From Cyanobacteriota bacterium (lineage in GTDB: Bacteria > Cyanobacteriota > Cyanobacteriia > CACIAM-69d), in assembly GCA_022402445.1 (NCBI GenBank), contig JAKRSF010000004.1:443876-507875 (forward strand): 64,000 nt of DNA. The letters are read 5' to 3'. Shown here piece after piece: positions 48,097-57,976 of this stretch; the stretch's first letter is position 1; every line of letters starts with the position of its first letter. Both the position numbers and the translations under genes were made by a program. A model generated the notes under the pieces. That model was not told where the DNA came from. It made no database searches and saw only the letters and a program-made list of their open reading frames with translations.

Positions 48097-49752
48097 ATGA
48101 AGTTTTGGTGCAAGGGGCGATCGCCGAAACCGCGATCGCGGCTGGCGGGGTTGGTCCTCGGGGGGGCGCTGATCCTGGCGGGCGAGGGGTTCCTTGGCGC
48201 AGGGGCGGCCCTGGGGAATCCAGCACCCAAAAATCCCACCCTGGCGATCGGCATTGTGCAGCGCTTCGGGACGGAAGGGGGCGATCGCCTCGATCTGGCG
48301 GCGCTACCGGGCGATCGCCTCACGGTGTCCTTTGTGGATGGGCAGGGGCGATCGCGCAATCTGGCGGTCCAAACCCTGGCGGTGACCGTGGGGGCGATGC
48401 CCTTGCCCGAGACGCAGCTTGAGGAACGGCTTGTTTTAGGTACCTACCGGAGCTTTGAAACGGCGGAGGCGGCGGCCCAAACCTGGCGGGGGCGCGGCAT
48501 TGCCGTCGAAATTGCCCAGCCGTCGGACCAGTGGCAGGTGTGGGCCGATCGCGACACCTACGGCACCCCCCTGCTGCGGCGGATGCTCTACGACAGCCTC
48601 GACCCCCTGCGGCAGGCCCCGGATCACGGCATTGCGCTCACCTCCGCGTCCCGCACCCAGCGCCCGGTGGCCCGCTGGACCGTGGGCAATGAAACGTTCC
48701 AGGGCGATCGCGTGACCGTCAGCGCTGGCCAGGGGGTGATCCGGGTGGGGGGCGATCGCTTCGCCGGCCGCCTGCGACTCCAGCCCAACGCCTACGGCAC
48801 CTATAGCCTCGTCAATGACGTGCCGCTGGAAACCTATCTGCGGGGCGTGGTGCCCTATGAAATTGGCCCCGGCGCCCCCAACGCCGCCCTAGAGGCCCAA
48901 ACGATCGTGGCGCGCACCTATACCCTGCGGAATTTGCGGCGGTTCGCGATCGACGACTATGAACTCTGCGCCGACACCCACTGCCAGGTCTATCGGGGCC
49001 TCGGGGCCGCCACCGCCCGCACGGACGGCGCGATCGCCGCCACCCGAGGACGGGTCATGGCCTACGGCGACGAACTGATCGACGCCCTCTATTTCTCCAC
49101 CTCCGGGGGGGTCACCGCCGCCTTCGAGTCCGTCTGGGATGGCCCCAACCGCCCCTACCTGCGCCCGGTGGTCGATGCCGCCGGTCCCCTCTGGGATTTA
49201 ACGAATCGCCCCCTGAACAACGAGCAAAACCTGCGGCAATTCCTCAGCCTCACCCAGGGCTTTAATGAGGTGGGCTGGCGCGATTTCCGCTGGCGGCGGG
49301 AGGGCACCCTAGAATCCCTGGCCGATACCCTCAAGCGCTACCTGGCCCGCCGCAATCATCCCCTGGCGAATTTTCGGCGGCTGGAACGGTTGACCATCCG
49401 CGATCGCGCGATCGGCGGACGGATCCAAACCCTCATCGCCACCACCGATCGCGGGGACGTGGCGATCGAAAAAGACGCCGTGCGCGCCGCCCTCATGCCC
49501 CCCCGCAGCAGCTTGTTTTACCTTGACCCCATCGAGCGAACCAACCCCGACGGCAGCCGAACCCTCACGGGCTATCGGTTTGTGGGGGGCGGCTGGGGCC
49601 ATGGGGTCGGCATGAGTCAGGCGGGATCCTATCGCCTCGCCAACCTGGGTTGGAACGCCGATCGCATCCTGCGGTTCTACTACCCCGGTGCCGTCCCCGT
49701 CCCCCTAACCGATGCCCTAGTGTATTGGCGCGATCCCACCACAACCCCGTAG
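48097..49752 (+). CDS. SpoIID/LytB-domain protein
   Basis: The 551-residue secreted protein has a signal peptide (basic start, LVLGGALILAGEGFLGAG). It then shows a SPOR-like segment (RLVLGTYRSFETAEAAAQTW) and the SpoIID core with YLRGVVPYEIGP, AQTIVARTYTLRNL, STSGG and the late block GWGHGVGMSQAGSYRLA. SpoIID in Bacillus is a lytic transglycosylase that stimulates amidase activity; here it probably remodels peptidoglycan outside the membrane. It converges with an amidase gene 94 bases away. The ATG at 48097 is preceded by an in-frame TTG. Confidence 0.93.
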   Translation: MKFWCKGRSPKPRSRLAGLVLGGALILAGEGFLGAGAALGNPAPKNPTLAIGIVQRFGTEGGDRLDLAALPGDRLTVSFVDGQGRSRNLAVQTLAVTVGAMPLPETQLEERLVLGTYRSFETAEAAAQTWRGRGIAVEIAQPSDQWQVWADRDTYGTPLLRRMLYDSLDPLRQAPDHGIALTSASRTQRPVARWTVGNETFQGDRVTVSAGQGVIRVGGDRFAGRLRLQPNAYGTYSLVNDVPLETYLRGVVPYEIGPGAPNAALEAQTIVARTYTLRNLRRFAIDDYELCADTHCQVYRGLGAATARTDGAIAATRGRVMAYGDELIDALYFSTSGGVTAAFESVWDGPNRPYLRPVVDAAGPLWDLTNRPLNNEQNLRQFLSLTQGFNEVGWRDFRWRREGTLESLADTLKRYLARRNHPLANFRRLERLTIRDRAIGGRIQTLIATTDRGDVAIEKDAVRAALMPPRSSLFYLDPIERTNPDGSRTLTGYRFVGGGWGHGVGMSQAGSYRLANLGWNADRILRFYYPGAVPVPLTDALVYWRDPTTTP

Positions 49753-49779
49753 GGGCGGGGTTTTCCCGCCCAGCCCCCA
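49748..49779 (-). repeat. GC-rich palindromic repeat, second copy
   Basis: On the minus strand it reads GGGGGCTGGGCGGGAAAACCCCGCCCCTACGG-type, matching the start and end of the copy at 32351-32391. It overlaps the tandem duplication at 49765-49855 and follows the SpoIID stop directly. Confidence 0.6.
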
Positions 49780-49855
49780 CGATTCCTGCTCCAAATCCAT
49801 CACGGCGTCTCCCCGCCCAGCCCCCACGATCCCTGCTCTAAATCCATCACGGCGT
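49765..49855. repeat. Tandem duplication, two 44-base units
   Basis: Unit 1 is 49765-49808 and unit 2 is 49812-49855, a period of 47 bases. They differ at two positions (ATTCC/ATCCC and CTCCA/CTCTA). The right end of unit 2 contains the last codons and stop of the amidase gene. It joins directly to the palindromic repeat above. Confidence 0.85.
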
Positions 49856-50941
49856 TGCCCAACGGTGGGGACGGCTCCCCGCCACGATCACATCGCGCTG
49901 GCCCTGGGCCTCCATCGGCGGCAGGGGCGACACCGGCAACCCCGACTCCGCCTGCCAGGTGTGATCCAGCGTCAGGCTCAGGTCGCGCCCCGCCAGGGTT
50001 TGCGCGCGGATCTGCTGGGCCAGCCCCTCGACACCGCCCGCCGCCGCCGCCGCATCCGCCACCACGGGGGAAATGGACGCCGCCGCCGCCAGCAACCTCG
50101 GAAACTGGGGCGACAGCCGCAAATCCTGTGTCATCAGTAGGTTGGTGGGCTCACTGACCGGGCGACCGTGGCGATTGTCCCGAAAGGTTTGGATGCCGTG
50201 GCCCAGGATCCGCCGCACGTCCAAATCCCGGTAGGTATTGAATAGGGCTCCGATGAGCTTGCCGCCCGCCGCGATCGCCGCCTCCGTGGGCACCTCCCGG
50301 CTCGGATCGTAGTGAAACTCAATGCCCAGCGATCGCTGATTGATCCAGTTGACCGGCTCCCCCGTGGCCGGATCCGGGTAGGCCGCCTGCTTGAGAATAT
50401 GGAACGCCGTCGCCGATGGGGGAATCGCCATAATCACCTCCCCCGATCGCCCGATCACAAAATGGGCGCTGCTGGTGCGCGGATCATTCTGCCAGGACTC
50501 GGGAATCACCGTCGCCCGGTTGCGGCTGCCCACCCCCGTGTGGTGCAGGATAATCGTGTCAATGGGCACCCCGGCGGGGCGATCCTCGTAGTCAGCGGTG
50601 GACACCGTACCCCCCTGCAAAAACTCCGACAGGGCGATCGCCAGGGTCGGTGGGCCATTGGCCGCCAGGGGGCGCGGCGGTGCGGGCAACTCCAGGGCCG
50701 CTGGCGTCCGCCGCAACTGCTGAAGCCGTTCGCGATCGCGCGCGATCGCCCCATTGAGCCCCACCCCCACCAGCACCAGCACCAGCACCCAAACGGTGGC
50801 CCGAGTCCGGAAAAGGCCGCCCCCGCGAACAAAGCGAACGGGGTCAAACTGGCGCAGGACGTGCAGTGGACGAAACTGTCGAAGCGGATCAAACGGACGT
50901 AAGCGACGAATGCGACCGATGGTGCCCCTGATATCCTGCAT
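49847..50941 (-). CDS. N-acetylmuramoyl-L-alanine amidase (amidase-2 type)
   Basis: The 364-residue protein has a basic cytoplasmic start, one membrane helix (TVWVLVLVLVGVGLNGAI, about 49-66) and an amidase_2/PGRP domain outside. The first zinc site shows as TIILHHTGVGS, then SAHFVIGRSGEVIMAI, GIEFHYDPS and ILGHGIQTFRD. Such enzymes cut the bond between muramic acid and the stem peptide, so it probably acts on peptidoglycan in the periplasm. The neighbouring SpoIID protein is a known type of amidase activator. Its last codons lie in a tandem duplication, so the C-terminus may have been altered. Confidence 0.9.
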   Translation of the reverse strand: MQDIRGTIGRIRRLRPFDPLRQFRPLHVLRQFDPVRFVRGGGLFRTRATVWVLVLVLVGVGLNGAIARDRERLQQLRRTPAALELPAPPRPLAANGPPTLAIALSEFLQGGTVSTADYEDRPAGVPIDTIILHHTGVGSRNRATVIPESWQNDPRTSSAHFVIGRSGEVIMAIPPSATAFHILKQAAYPDPATGEPVNWINQRSLGIEFHYDPSREVPTEAAIAAGGKLIGALFNTYRDLDVRRILGHGIQTFRDNRHGRPVSEPTNLLMTQDLRLSPQFPRLLAAAASISPVVADAAAAAGGVEGLAQQIRAQTLAGRDLSLTLDHTWQAESGLPVSPLPPMEAQGQRDVIVAGSRPHRWATP

Positions 50942-51263
50942 GGTGATCCCAGATCCTTCGGTATGTGGCCTTAGGTGGTGTGATCAAACTGACCTGGATG
51001 GTAGCACCCGAATTTTTGCCGTGCTGTAGCGTCGCGATCGCTGCGATCGCCCATACCCTAGCCCTGCGCCCCCCACCGCCGCCCATCAGGAACACCCCCA
51101 GCGGCCCACCCAAAGAAAAATGCCCAAAACAAAACCGACCCAGAGGTCGGCTTCGCGGGAACAATCTCCAGAGGGCAGAGGCCATCAAAGCGCCGGGGGC
51201 ACCTGGTTGCCTAAGCCCGTGGGAATCCCTAGGGATAGGTTATGAGCTCTATCTAGTACAGAT
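50942..51263. other. Intergenic region between the amidase gene and petF
   Basis: This 322-base stretch contains the petF terminator (51126-51150), overlapping HIP1 sites near 51031-51048, and a C-rich run near 51070-51110. The right end holds a direct repeat of CTAGTACAG at 51254 and 51265. No gene is supported. Confidence 0.6.
51126..51150 (-). terminator. Rho-independent terminator of petF
   Basis: On the minus strand CCGACC-tctg-GGTCGG is followed by TTTTGTTTT. It lies about 115 bases after the petF stop. Confidence 0.8.
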
Positions 51264-51563
51264 CTAGTACAGCTCTTCTTCCGCGTGGGTTTGAATCGTG
51301 CAATCAGAGGTCGCATATGCAACGCAGGTCAGCACATAGCCCGCAGCCATCTGATCGTCATCCAGGAAGGACTGGTCCTCTTGGTTGATCGTACCGCTCA
51401 CGAGCTTACCGGCGCAGGTGGAGCAAGCACCGGCACGGCAGGAGTAGGGCAGTTCGATGCCTTGCTCTTCAGCAGCATCGAGAATGTAGGTATCGTCTGC
51501 AACTTCGATGGTCGAGTTCAGCCCTTCGGCTTCGTTCACCAACGTCACTTTATACGTTGCCAT
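51264..51563 (-). CDS. petF: Plant-type [2Fe-2S] ferredoxin
   Basis: Ferredoxin takes electrons from photosystem I and passes them to FNR, nitrite reductase, heme oxygenase and others. The 99-residue protein has the cluster ligands Cys42, Cys47, Cys50 (CRAGACSTC) and Cys80 (YVLTCVAYA), the classic cyanobacterial spacing, and the acidic tail HAEEELY used for docking. ATG 51563 has a strong ribosome site (GAGAGGAGAG). Its terminator and a long AT-rich leader mark a single-gene unit. It diverges from bvdR, which uses the same pool of reducing power. Confidence 0.97.
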   Translation of the reverse strand: MATYKVTLVNEAEGLNSTIEVADDTYILDAAEEQGIELPYSCRAGACSTCAGKLVSGTINQEDQSFLDDDQMAAGYVLTCVAYATSDCTIQTHAEEELY

Positions 51564-51976
51564 TTTCTGACTCTCCTCTCTAGGATGCGTGTTGCATTGG
51601 GGGCGACCCGCAACATGAATGTTGACCGCATGGGATCGCGATCGCGCCATGTCACCCCCTGATAGTACGGGAAAAGATCCGGGATGGTGTCGGATTCCGG
51701 ACCCCTGCCCAATGGGATTCTTAATGGAAGCTTCCATTTCTATTCCAATTACTTATGCTTATTGCCGTTCCTGGGGGAATAGGACCACATTTTCTCTGGG
51801 TTATAGGGGGGTTAAAATCTTCAAATCCTTATTTCGCAAGGCTTTCGGGATTTTACATTGTGTAACATGATGTTTTGGTTTCTAAAGAACAAGCGATTTT
51901 TATCATTATGTTTTGTTATCAATGATCCCTGGGAAGATAGGGTGAAACGGTTTTAGGGCCTCGGGAGGGCGATCGC
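51564..51976. other. AT-rich intergenic region with petF and bvdR promoters
   Basis: These 413 bases separate divergent petF and bvdR. The middle (51720-51950) is strongly AT-rich and nearly free of HIP1. It holds a perfect AACAT-G-ATGTT palindrome near 51868 and an ATCATT/AATGAT inverted repeat (51902-51926). On the minus strand TATAACC near 51800 could serve petF. No regulator site is certain and no gene is supported. Confidence 0.6.
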
Positions 51977-52945
51977 GTGCGGGTGGGTGTGATTGGGACG
52001 GGGTTTGTGGCGAAGCTGCGGGTGCAGGCGCTGCTGGCGGATTCTCGGGTGGCGGGGGTGGCGGTGGCGGGGCGATCGCGCGATCGCGCGGCGGAATTTT
52101 GTGCGGCGGTGGGGGGGGAGCCGGTGGACGGTTGGCGATCGCTCCTGGCGGATCCGGAGATCAAGGCGGTGTTTGTGGCGTCGGTGAATGGGGGGCGCGG
52201 GGCGCTGATTCGATCGCTGCTGGAGGGCGATCGCCATGTGGTGACGGAATATCCCCTGGCGCTGGATCCGATCGAGGCGGCGGGGCTGATTGATTTGGCG
52301 GCGGCGAGGGGGCGGCTGCTCCATGTGGAGCATATCGAGCTGCTGGGGGGCGTTCACCGATCGCTGAAGGCAAATATTAAGCGGCTGGGGTCGGTGGCCT
52401 ATGGGCGCTACTGCACGATCGCGCCGCGATCGCCTGCGCCGGAAAAGTGGACCTATGCCCCGGATCTGTTTGGGTTTCCGCTGGTGGGGGCCCTGTCGCG
52501 GCTCCATCGGCTGGTGGATGTGCTGGGGCCGGTGGCGTCGGTGGCGGCGACGGTGCGCTATGGCCCTGAGCCTGTGGCGGACTATTACCGGACCGTGTGG
52601 TGTGCGGCCCAGTTGCGTTTTGGGTCGGGGGCGATCGCGGAGGTGCTCTATGCCAAGGGGGAGGGGGTTGGCCCCGCTGAACGGCGGCTGGAGATGCGGG
52701 GCGATCGCGGGGCGTTGATCTATGACGGGGATGCGGGCCGGTGGATTGGCCCCGAGGGCACCGAAGAGGCCCTACCGGTGGAGGGGCGGCGGGGGCTCTT
52801 TGCGGTGGATACGGCGGCGGCGATCGCGGCGATCGTCGAAGGAAAACCCCTCTACGTGTCGCCCCAGGAGAGTTTGTATACCCTCCAGGTGGCGGATGCG
52901 GCCCGCCGGTCTGCGGAAACGGGCCGCGCGATCGCCCTGGAATGA
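51977..52945 (+). CDS. bvdR: Biliverdin reductase
   Basis: BvdR reduces biliverdin to bilirubin with NADPH and is thought to influence phycobilisome assembly in cyanobacteria. The 322-residue Gfo/Idh/MocA-type protein starts with the NAD(P) fold VRVGVIGTGFVAKLRVQAL. Its middle carries RLLHVEHIELLGGVHRSLK and FGFPLVGALSRLHRLVD, which match Synechocystis BvdR closely. VEHIELLGGVH and the TYAPD stretch line the substrate site. A GTG at 51977 is the likely start (GTGCGGGTGGGT). It ends one base from the convergent gene at 52947. Confidence 0.9.
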   Translation: MRVGVIGTGFVAKLRVQALLADSRVAGVAVAGRSRDRAAEFCAAVGGEPVDGWRSLLADPEIKAVFVASVNGGRGALIRSLLEGDRHVVTEYPLALDPIEAAGLIDLAAARGRLLHVEHIELLGGVHRSLKANIKRLGSVAYGRYCTIAPRSPAPEKWTYAPDLFGFPLVGALSRLHRLVDVLGPVASVAATVRYGPEPVADYYRTVWCAAQLRFGSGAIAEVLYAKGEGVGPAERRLEMRGDRGALIYDGDAGRWIGPEGTEEALPVEGRRGLFAVDTAAAIAAIVEGKPLYVSPQESLYTLQVADAARRSAETGRAIALE

Positions 52946-52946
52946 C

Positions 52947-53585
52947 CTACCAGAGGCCGCGAACCGGCTGGGCGGACTGCCCCTGACGGACGGTCGTGGT
53001 GGTGGTCGTCGTCCTCTGGACCGGCTGGGGCTCCGGCTGCACCACCCGGCGCTCAATGACCGTGGTGGTTTGCACGGGCTCTTGAACGACCCGCTGTTCG
53101 ATCACCGTTTGGCGCTGCACGGCGGTGCTGTCCATGGTGGCGGTGACCCCATCGCGGGTGACGGTGACCTCGCGATCGCGGTCATAGACGGTCACGGCGG
53201 GGTCAACCTCCCGATAGATCTGGCCGGAGTTCACCCGCAGGGTTTCCTGGCCCGGTTCGACCGCCTGGGCAAAGAAGCTATTGTCCACCAGGGCGACGGT
53301 GACCATGGCCCCCGGATTCACCAACACGCGCTCGCGATCGAGCATGGTGATGCCCACGAGGCGGACGGTGCCGTCCGGTAGCCGCAGCCGCACGCGATCG
53401 CCCTGGATCGCCTGCACCTCGCCGGAAATGATTTCAATGTCGTTGCCGCTACCGGCCAGCCAAACCACCTCGGGGACGGTCTGGGCGATCGCGGGGGCCA
53501 CACTGCCGAAGCTCAAAACCGTTGCAGCCATGGCGCTGGCCCAGGTCTCGAAGCGGCGGACCACTGGGCGCTGGAAGTTGTTCAT
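52947..53585 (-). CDS. Secreted Thr/Val-rich protein of unknown function
   Basis: The 212-residue product has a signal peptide (MNNFQRPVVRR, hydrophobic MAATVLSFGSVAPAIAQ, cleavage likely after AQ). The mature part has an SH3-like or beta-barrel pattern (ISGEVQAIQGDRVRLRLPDGTVRLVGIT), and the last third is low-complexity with QTTTVIERRVVQPEP and TTTTTTTV. I do not recognise the family; it could be an envelope or surface protein. It converges with bvdR almost without a gap and stands behind a 315-bp spacer with repeat copy B. Confidence 0.72.
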   Translation of the reverse strand: MNNFQRPVVRRFETWASAMAATVLSFGSVAPAIAQTVPEVVWLAGSGNDIEIISGEVQAIQGDRVRLRLPDGTVRLVGITMLDRERVLVNPGAMVTVALVDNSFFAQAVEPGQETLRVNSGQIYREVDPAVTVYDRDREVTVTRDGVTATMDSTAVQRQTVIEQRVVQEPVQTTTVIERRVVQPEPQPVQRTTTTTTTVRQGQSAQPVRGLW

Positions 53586-53900
53586 TGGTGATTCCCTCGA
53601 TCGGAAAGGATTGGCTCTGGGGCCTGGGGGTGGGCGGCTGCCCTGGGACAGTTGCGCCGTTGGCCCCGGTCTCTAGACCCCCTCTTCCGACCTCGCCCCT
53701 CCGTTTCAGGAATCGCGATCGCGATCGCCTCCGTACCTACACTGACACCGATACCGAAAGCCCCAACACCGTCCCCAAACGTTCCCAAGGGCACATCATC
53801 AAATGGCCAAAGAAACCTGAAGACAAGGGGCTTAAGCCCCTCGCCCCACCGGCCCCTATTCCAAACGCCACAAGGGTTTCAGCGGAATCGACAACGGCCC
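53586..53900. other. Intergenic region with repeat copy B
   Basis: This 315-base spacer lies between serS and the secreted-protein gene, both on the minus strand. The left half holds overlapping HIP1 sites (53716-53730) and CACTGACACCGATACCG. The right part is repeat copy B. The secreted-protein promoter must lie here but no clear boxes are seen. Confidence 0.55.
53812..53890 (-). repeat. Interspersed repeat, copy B
   Basis: On the minus strand it reads GCTGAAACCCTTGTGG, spacer, GTGGGG, CGAGGGGCTTAAGCCCCTTG (palindrome with one mismatch), TCTTCAGG, the same order as copy A on the plus strand. It begins about 11 bases after the serS stop. Confidence 0.75.
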
Positions 53901-55190
53901 CTAGGCTGCCCCCAACACCGTCCGCCCGCCCAAATAGGGTTGCAGGGCCGTCGGCACCCGCACGGATCCATCGGGATTTTGATAGTTCTCCAGAATCGCC
54001 GCCATGGTGCGCCCCACCGCCAAGCCGGAGCCGTTGAGGGTGTGCAGGAATTGGGTGCCCTTCTTGCCCGCCGCCTTGAAGCGTAAATTGCCCCGCCGCG
54101 CCTGGAAATCGCCGCAGTTGGAGCAGCTCGAAATTTCGCGATATTTCCCCTGGGCCGGGAGCCACACCTCCAGGTCGTAGCACTTCTGGGCCGAGAAACC
54201 CATGTCCCCGCTACACAGTTGCAGCGTTCGATAGGGCAACTCCAGCGCCTGCAAAATCGCCTCCGCGTCCAGGACCAACTGCTGATGCTCCGCCTCGGAC
54301 TGGTCCGGATGGACGAATTTGAATAGCTCCACCTTATTGAACTGGTGCAGGCGGATCAGACCCCGGGTGTCGCGCCCGTAGCTGCCCGCCTCGCGCCGGA
54401 AACAGGGGGTGTAGGCGCAGTGGTAGATGGGCAGTTGGGCCTCGTCGAGGATTTCGTCGCGGTACAGGCTGGTGACGGGCACTTCGGCGGTGGGGGCGAG
54501 CCACAGGTCGTCGCGATCGCACTTAAAGCTCTCGTCGGCGAATTTGGGTAGCTGGCCCGAGGCGGTCAGGGAGGCGCTGTTGATCAGGATCGGCGGCAGG
54601 ACTTCCTGGTAACCCTTGGCCGTGTGGCGATCGAGCATGAAGCTGATCAGGGCACGTTCGAGGGCGGCCCCATCGCCGATCAGGGCCACAAACCGGCTCT
54701 GGGCAATGCGGGTGGCCCGCTCGAAGTTCATCCAGCCGTGCCGTTCACCGATTTCATAGTGGGCGAGGGGGTCCACGATCGCGGGGATCAGCTCATCTCC
54801 CCAGCGGCGCACCTCGACATTTTCGGTCTCGTCCTTGCCAACGGGGGTGGTCGGATCCGGCAGATTGGGCAGGGCCGCCAGGAGCGCGTCAATTTCTGCC
54901 TTGAGCTGCCGTTCCTGGGGCTCTAGGTCCGCCAGTTGTGCCTTGAGGTCGTTGCCTTCCTGCTTGAGGGCGGCAATTTCTGGGCCGGTCGGATCCGCGC
55001 CGCCCTTGATTTTTTGGCCCACTGCCTTGCCGATTTCATTGCTGCGGGTTTGCAGTTGGGTGCGCTGCTGTTCGAGCTCCCGCTGCTGGCGATCGCGCTC
55101 CAGAATCGGCGCAAGGTCATAGTCGCCCCGGCTGGCAAGGCGCGCCTGGACATCATCGGGATTACTGCGGAGATATCGGAGGTCTAGCAC
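53901..55190 (-). CDS. serS: Seryl-tRNA synthetase
   Basis: The class II enzyme charges tRNA-Ser and also starts selenocysteine synthesis where present. The 429-residue protein has the long N-terminal coiled-coil arm ([20 protein letters not shown]) that grips tRNA, then catalytic motif 2 [20 protein letters not shown] and motif 3 near [15 protein letters not shown]. The likely start is GTG 55190. A repeat copy follows the stop. Length is normal for bacteria. Confidence 0.97.
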   Translation of the reverse strand: MLDLRYLRSNPDDVQARLASRGDYDLAPILERDRQQRELEQQRTQLQTRSNEIGKAVGQKIKGGADPTGPEIAALKQEGNDLKAQLADLEPQERQLKAEIDALLAALPNLPDPTTPVGKDETENVEVRRWGDELIPAIVDPLAHYEIGERHGWMNFERATRIAQSRFVALIGDGAALERALISFMLDRHTAKGYQEVLPPILINSASLTASGQLPKFADESFKCDRDDLWLAPTAEVPVTSLYRDEILDEAQLPIYHCAYTPCFRREAGSYGRDTRGLIRLHQFNKVELFKFVHPDQSEAEHQQLVLDAEAILQALELPYRTLQLCSGDMGFSAQKCYDLEVWLPAQGKYREISSCSNCGDFQARRGNLRFKAAGKKGTQFLHTLNGSGLAVGRTMAAILENYQNPDGSVRVPTALQPYLGGRTVLGAA

Positions 55191-55252
55191 GGCGATCGCG
55201 GGGGAAAGGTCAGCAATAAAAGGGTGATGGACAGAAACTCAAGCAACGCCTG

Positions 55253-55819
55253 CTAATTTTGGGGGCCACGGGCGATCGCGTCAATCAGCCGCAGGGACAC
55301 CAGCAACCCCGCGAAATGGGCCACGATCGTGTGGGTATTGCCCAGCACCACAAAAATATCGAGGGCCTGGACAAACTTACTCGGGTCGATCGCCGCCACA
55401 TTGAACGCATTGGGCTGCACCAGCGCCTTCGACAGCAAATTGCCCGTAATCGCCTCCGCCCCCACCAGGGCAATCCCCAGGCCGATGCAACTGAGCAGGG
55501 CATTGAACCGCAGCAGATCCAGCGTGGCACTGCGGGACGGGCGCAAATTTTTCGGAGCCCGCAGGCGGCGGCCCTGCTGCACCAGGCGGAAGGTCTGGAA
55601 GATGCTGAAATACAGCGCCACCAACGCCAGCGCCGCAAAAAACAGCCCCGCCCCCGCCCCCGGACTCGCGCCCCCCGCCCGCCCCGCTCCGGGCAGCACC
55701 GACAGGGCCGAAAAGGCCAAAATTACCGTCGAAACCACCCCCAGCACCACCTGCACCCAAAACCCGATCCAGCCGGTGCGGTTCATCATCTGGGCGACGC
55801 GATCGACTTGGGCAGACAC
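55253..55819 (-). CDS. DUF3611 membrane protein
   Basis: The 188-residue protein fits DUF3611, found in cyanobacteria and plants. It has four hydrophobic segments, including TGWIGFWVQVVLGVVSTVILAFSALS near the start and DIFVVLGNTHTIVAHFAGLLVSL at the end, and the motif FQTFRLVQQGRRLRAP. Function is unknown; plastid relatives sit in membranes. A Gly/Ala-rich loop (GAGRAGGASPGAGAG) follows the first helix. The start is GTG 55819. It lies 62 bp from serS on the same strand. Confidence 0.88.
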   Translation of the reverse strand: MSAQVDRVAQMMNRTGWIGFWVQVVLGVVSTVILAFSALSVLPGAGRAGGASPGAGAGLFFAALALVALYFSIFQTFRLVQQGRRLRAPKNLRPSRSATLDLLRFNALLSCIGLGIALVGAEAITGNLLSKALVQPNAFNVAAIDPSKFVQALDIFVVLGNTHTIVAHFAGLLVSLRLIDAIARGPQN

Positions 55820-55896
55820 GGGAATTCTCCTGGATTGACAGGGGGAACAGGGGCGGATAACGCAGGGCAGGGATCGATTCTACCGACCTAATAACC

Positions 55897-57243
<1,347 letters not shown>

Positions 57244-57525
57244 TTACGTTTACACAAACCTCAATTATCAAGAGGGCAAGTCACGGCTGTCAACTGGGCT
57301 GATGGGGGGCCGTGAGGGGCGATCGCGGTGGACCGAGGGGGGACTGGGGCGGCGTTGTTCGTTCCGCGAGGGAGATTGCGAGGGGGCAAAAAAACGCTAT
57401 GAAACGATAGAAATCCACAAGAAACTACAAACTCTTGGGGGAATTGGGACGGGTGATCGCGCGATCGCAGGCTCCGTGGGCCGCTATTGTAGGAAACGCC
57501 CTTTCTTAGGCTAAAAGCAGGTGCC

Positions 57526-57816
57526 ATGAGCAATTCCCCTGAGACCACCGGTGCTGACGCGATTGATCGCGCGATCGCGGCGGGCATTGATTTTGACGGT
57601 TCCCCGATTCCTCCGGCCAAGTTGGAACTGTATTCGTCGGTGATGGGCCTGGAGGCGGGCCGCCAACGGAGCGGGGTGAGCAATACCATGCGATCGCGCA
57701 TTGTCCGCATTGGGGCGAAGCACATCAGCCGCGAGGAGCTCGATCAAAAGCTGATCGCCGCCGATTTCAAGCCCCTGACCGATCGCGAGGTCACCTTCTT
57801 CTACGGTCCCAAATAA
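57526..57816 (+). CDS. DUF4090 protein
   Basis: The 96-residue soluble protein matches DUF4090, seen in cyanobacteria. It reads AIDRAIAAGIDFDGSPIP, ELYSSVMGLEAGRQRSGV and SNTMRSRIVRIGAKHI, then ends EVTFFYGPK. The compact alpha/beta pattern has no known activity. ATG 57526 has GTGCC before it. It lies 297 bp from divergent purA and converges with a TPM-domain gene across an inverted repeat. Confidence 0.82.
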   Translation: MSNSPETTGADAIDRAIAAGIDFDGSPIPPAKLELYSSVMGLEAGRQRSGVSNTMRSRIVRIGAKHISREELDQKLIAADFKPLTDREVTFFYGPK

Positions 57817-57889
57817 CCGAGAAACCGCGATCGCCCAACTCAAAAATGCGATCGCCGGTGGGTTGGGGGCGCGTTGATCTGGGGTTGCC

Positions 57890-57943
57890 GGTGCGTTCGG
57901 AATGGGGGAATGGTCCCGAAGTTGGAACCGTACCGAACGCACC
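57890..57943. repeat. Inverted repeat between convergent genes
   Basis: GGTGCGTTCGG (57890-57900) is the exact reverse complement of CCGAACGCACC (57933-57943), with a 32-base loop. Outer GCCGGT and ACCGGC extend the fold. It lies between DUF4090 (plus) and the TPM gene (minus) and may end both transcripts. No T-run follows. Confidence 0.7.
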
Positions 57944-57976
57944 CTACCGGCGAATCGGATATCGCGATTGGCTTGA

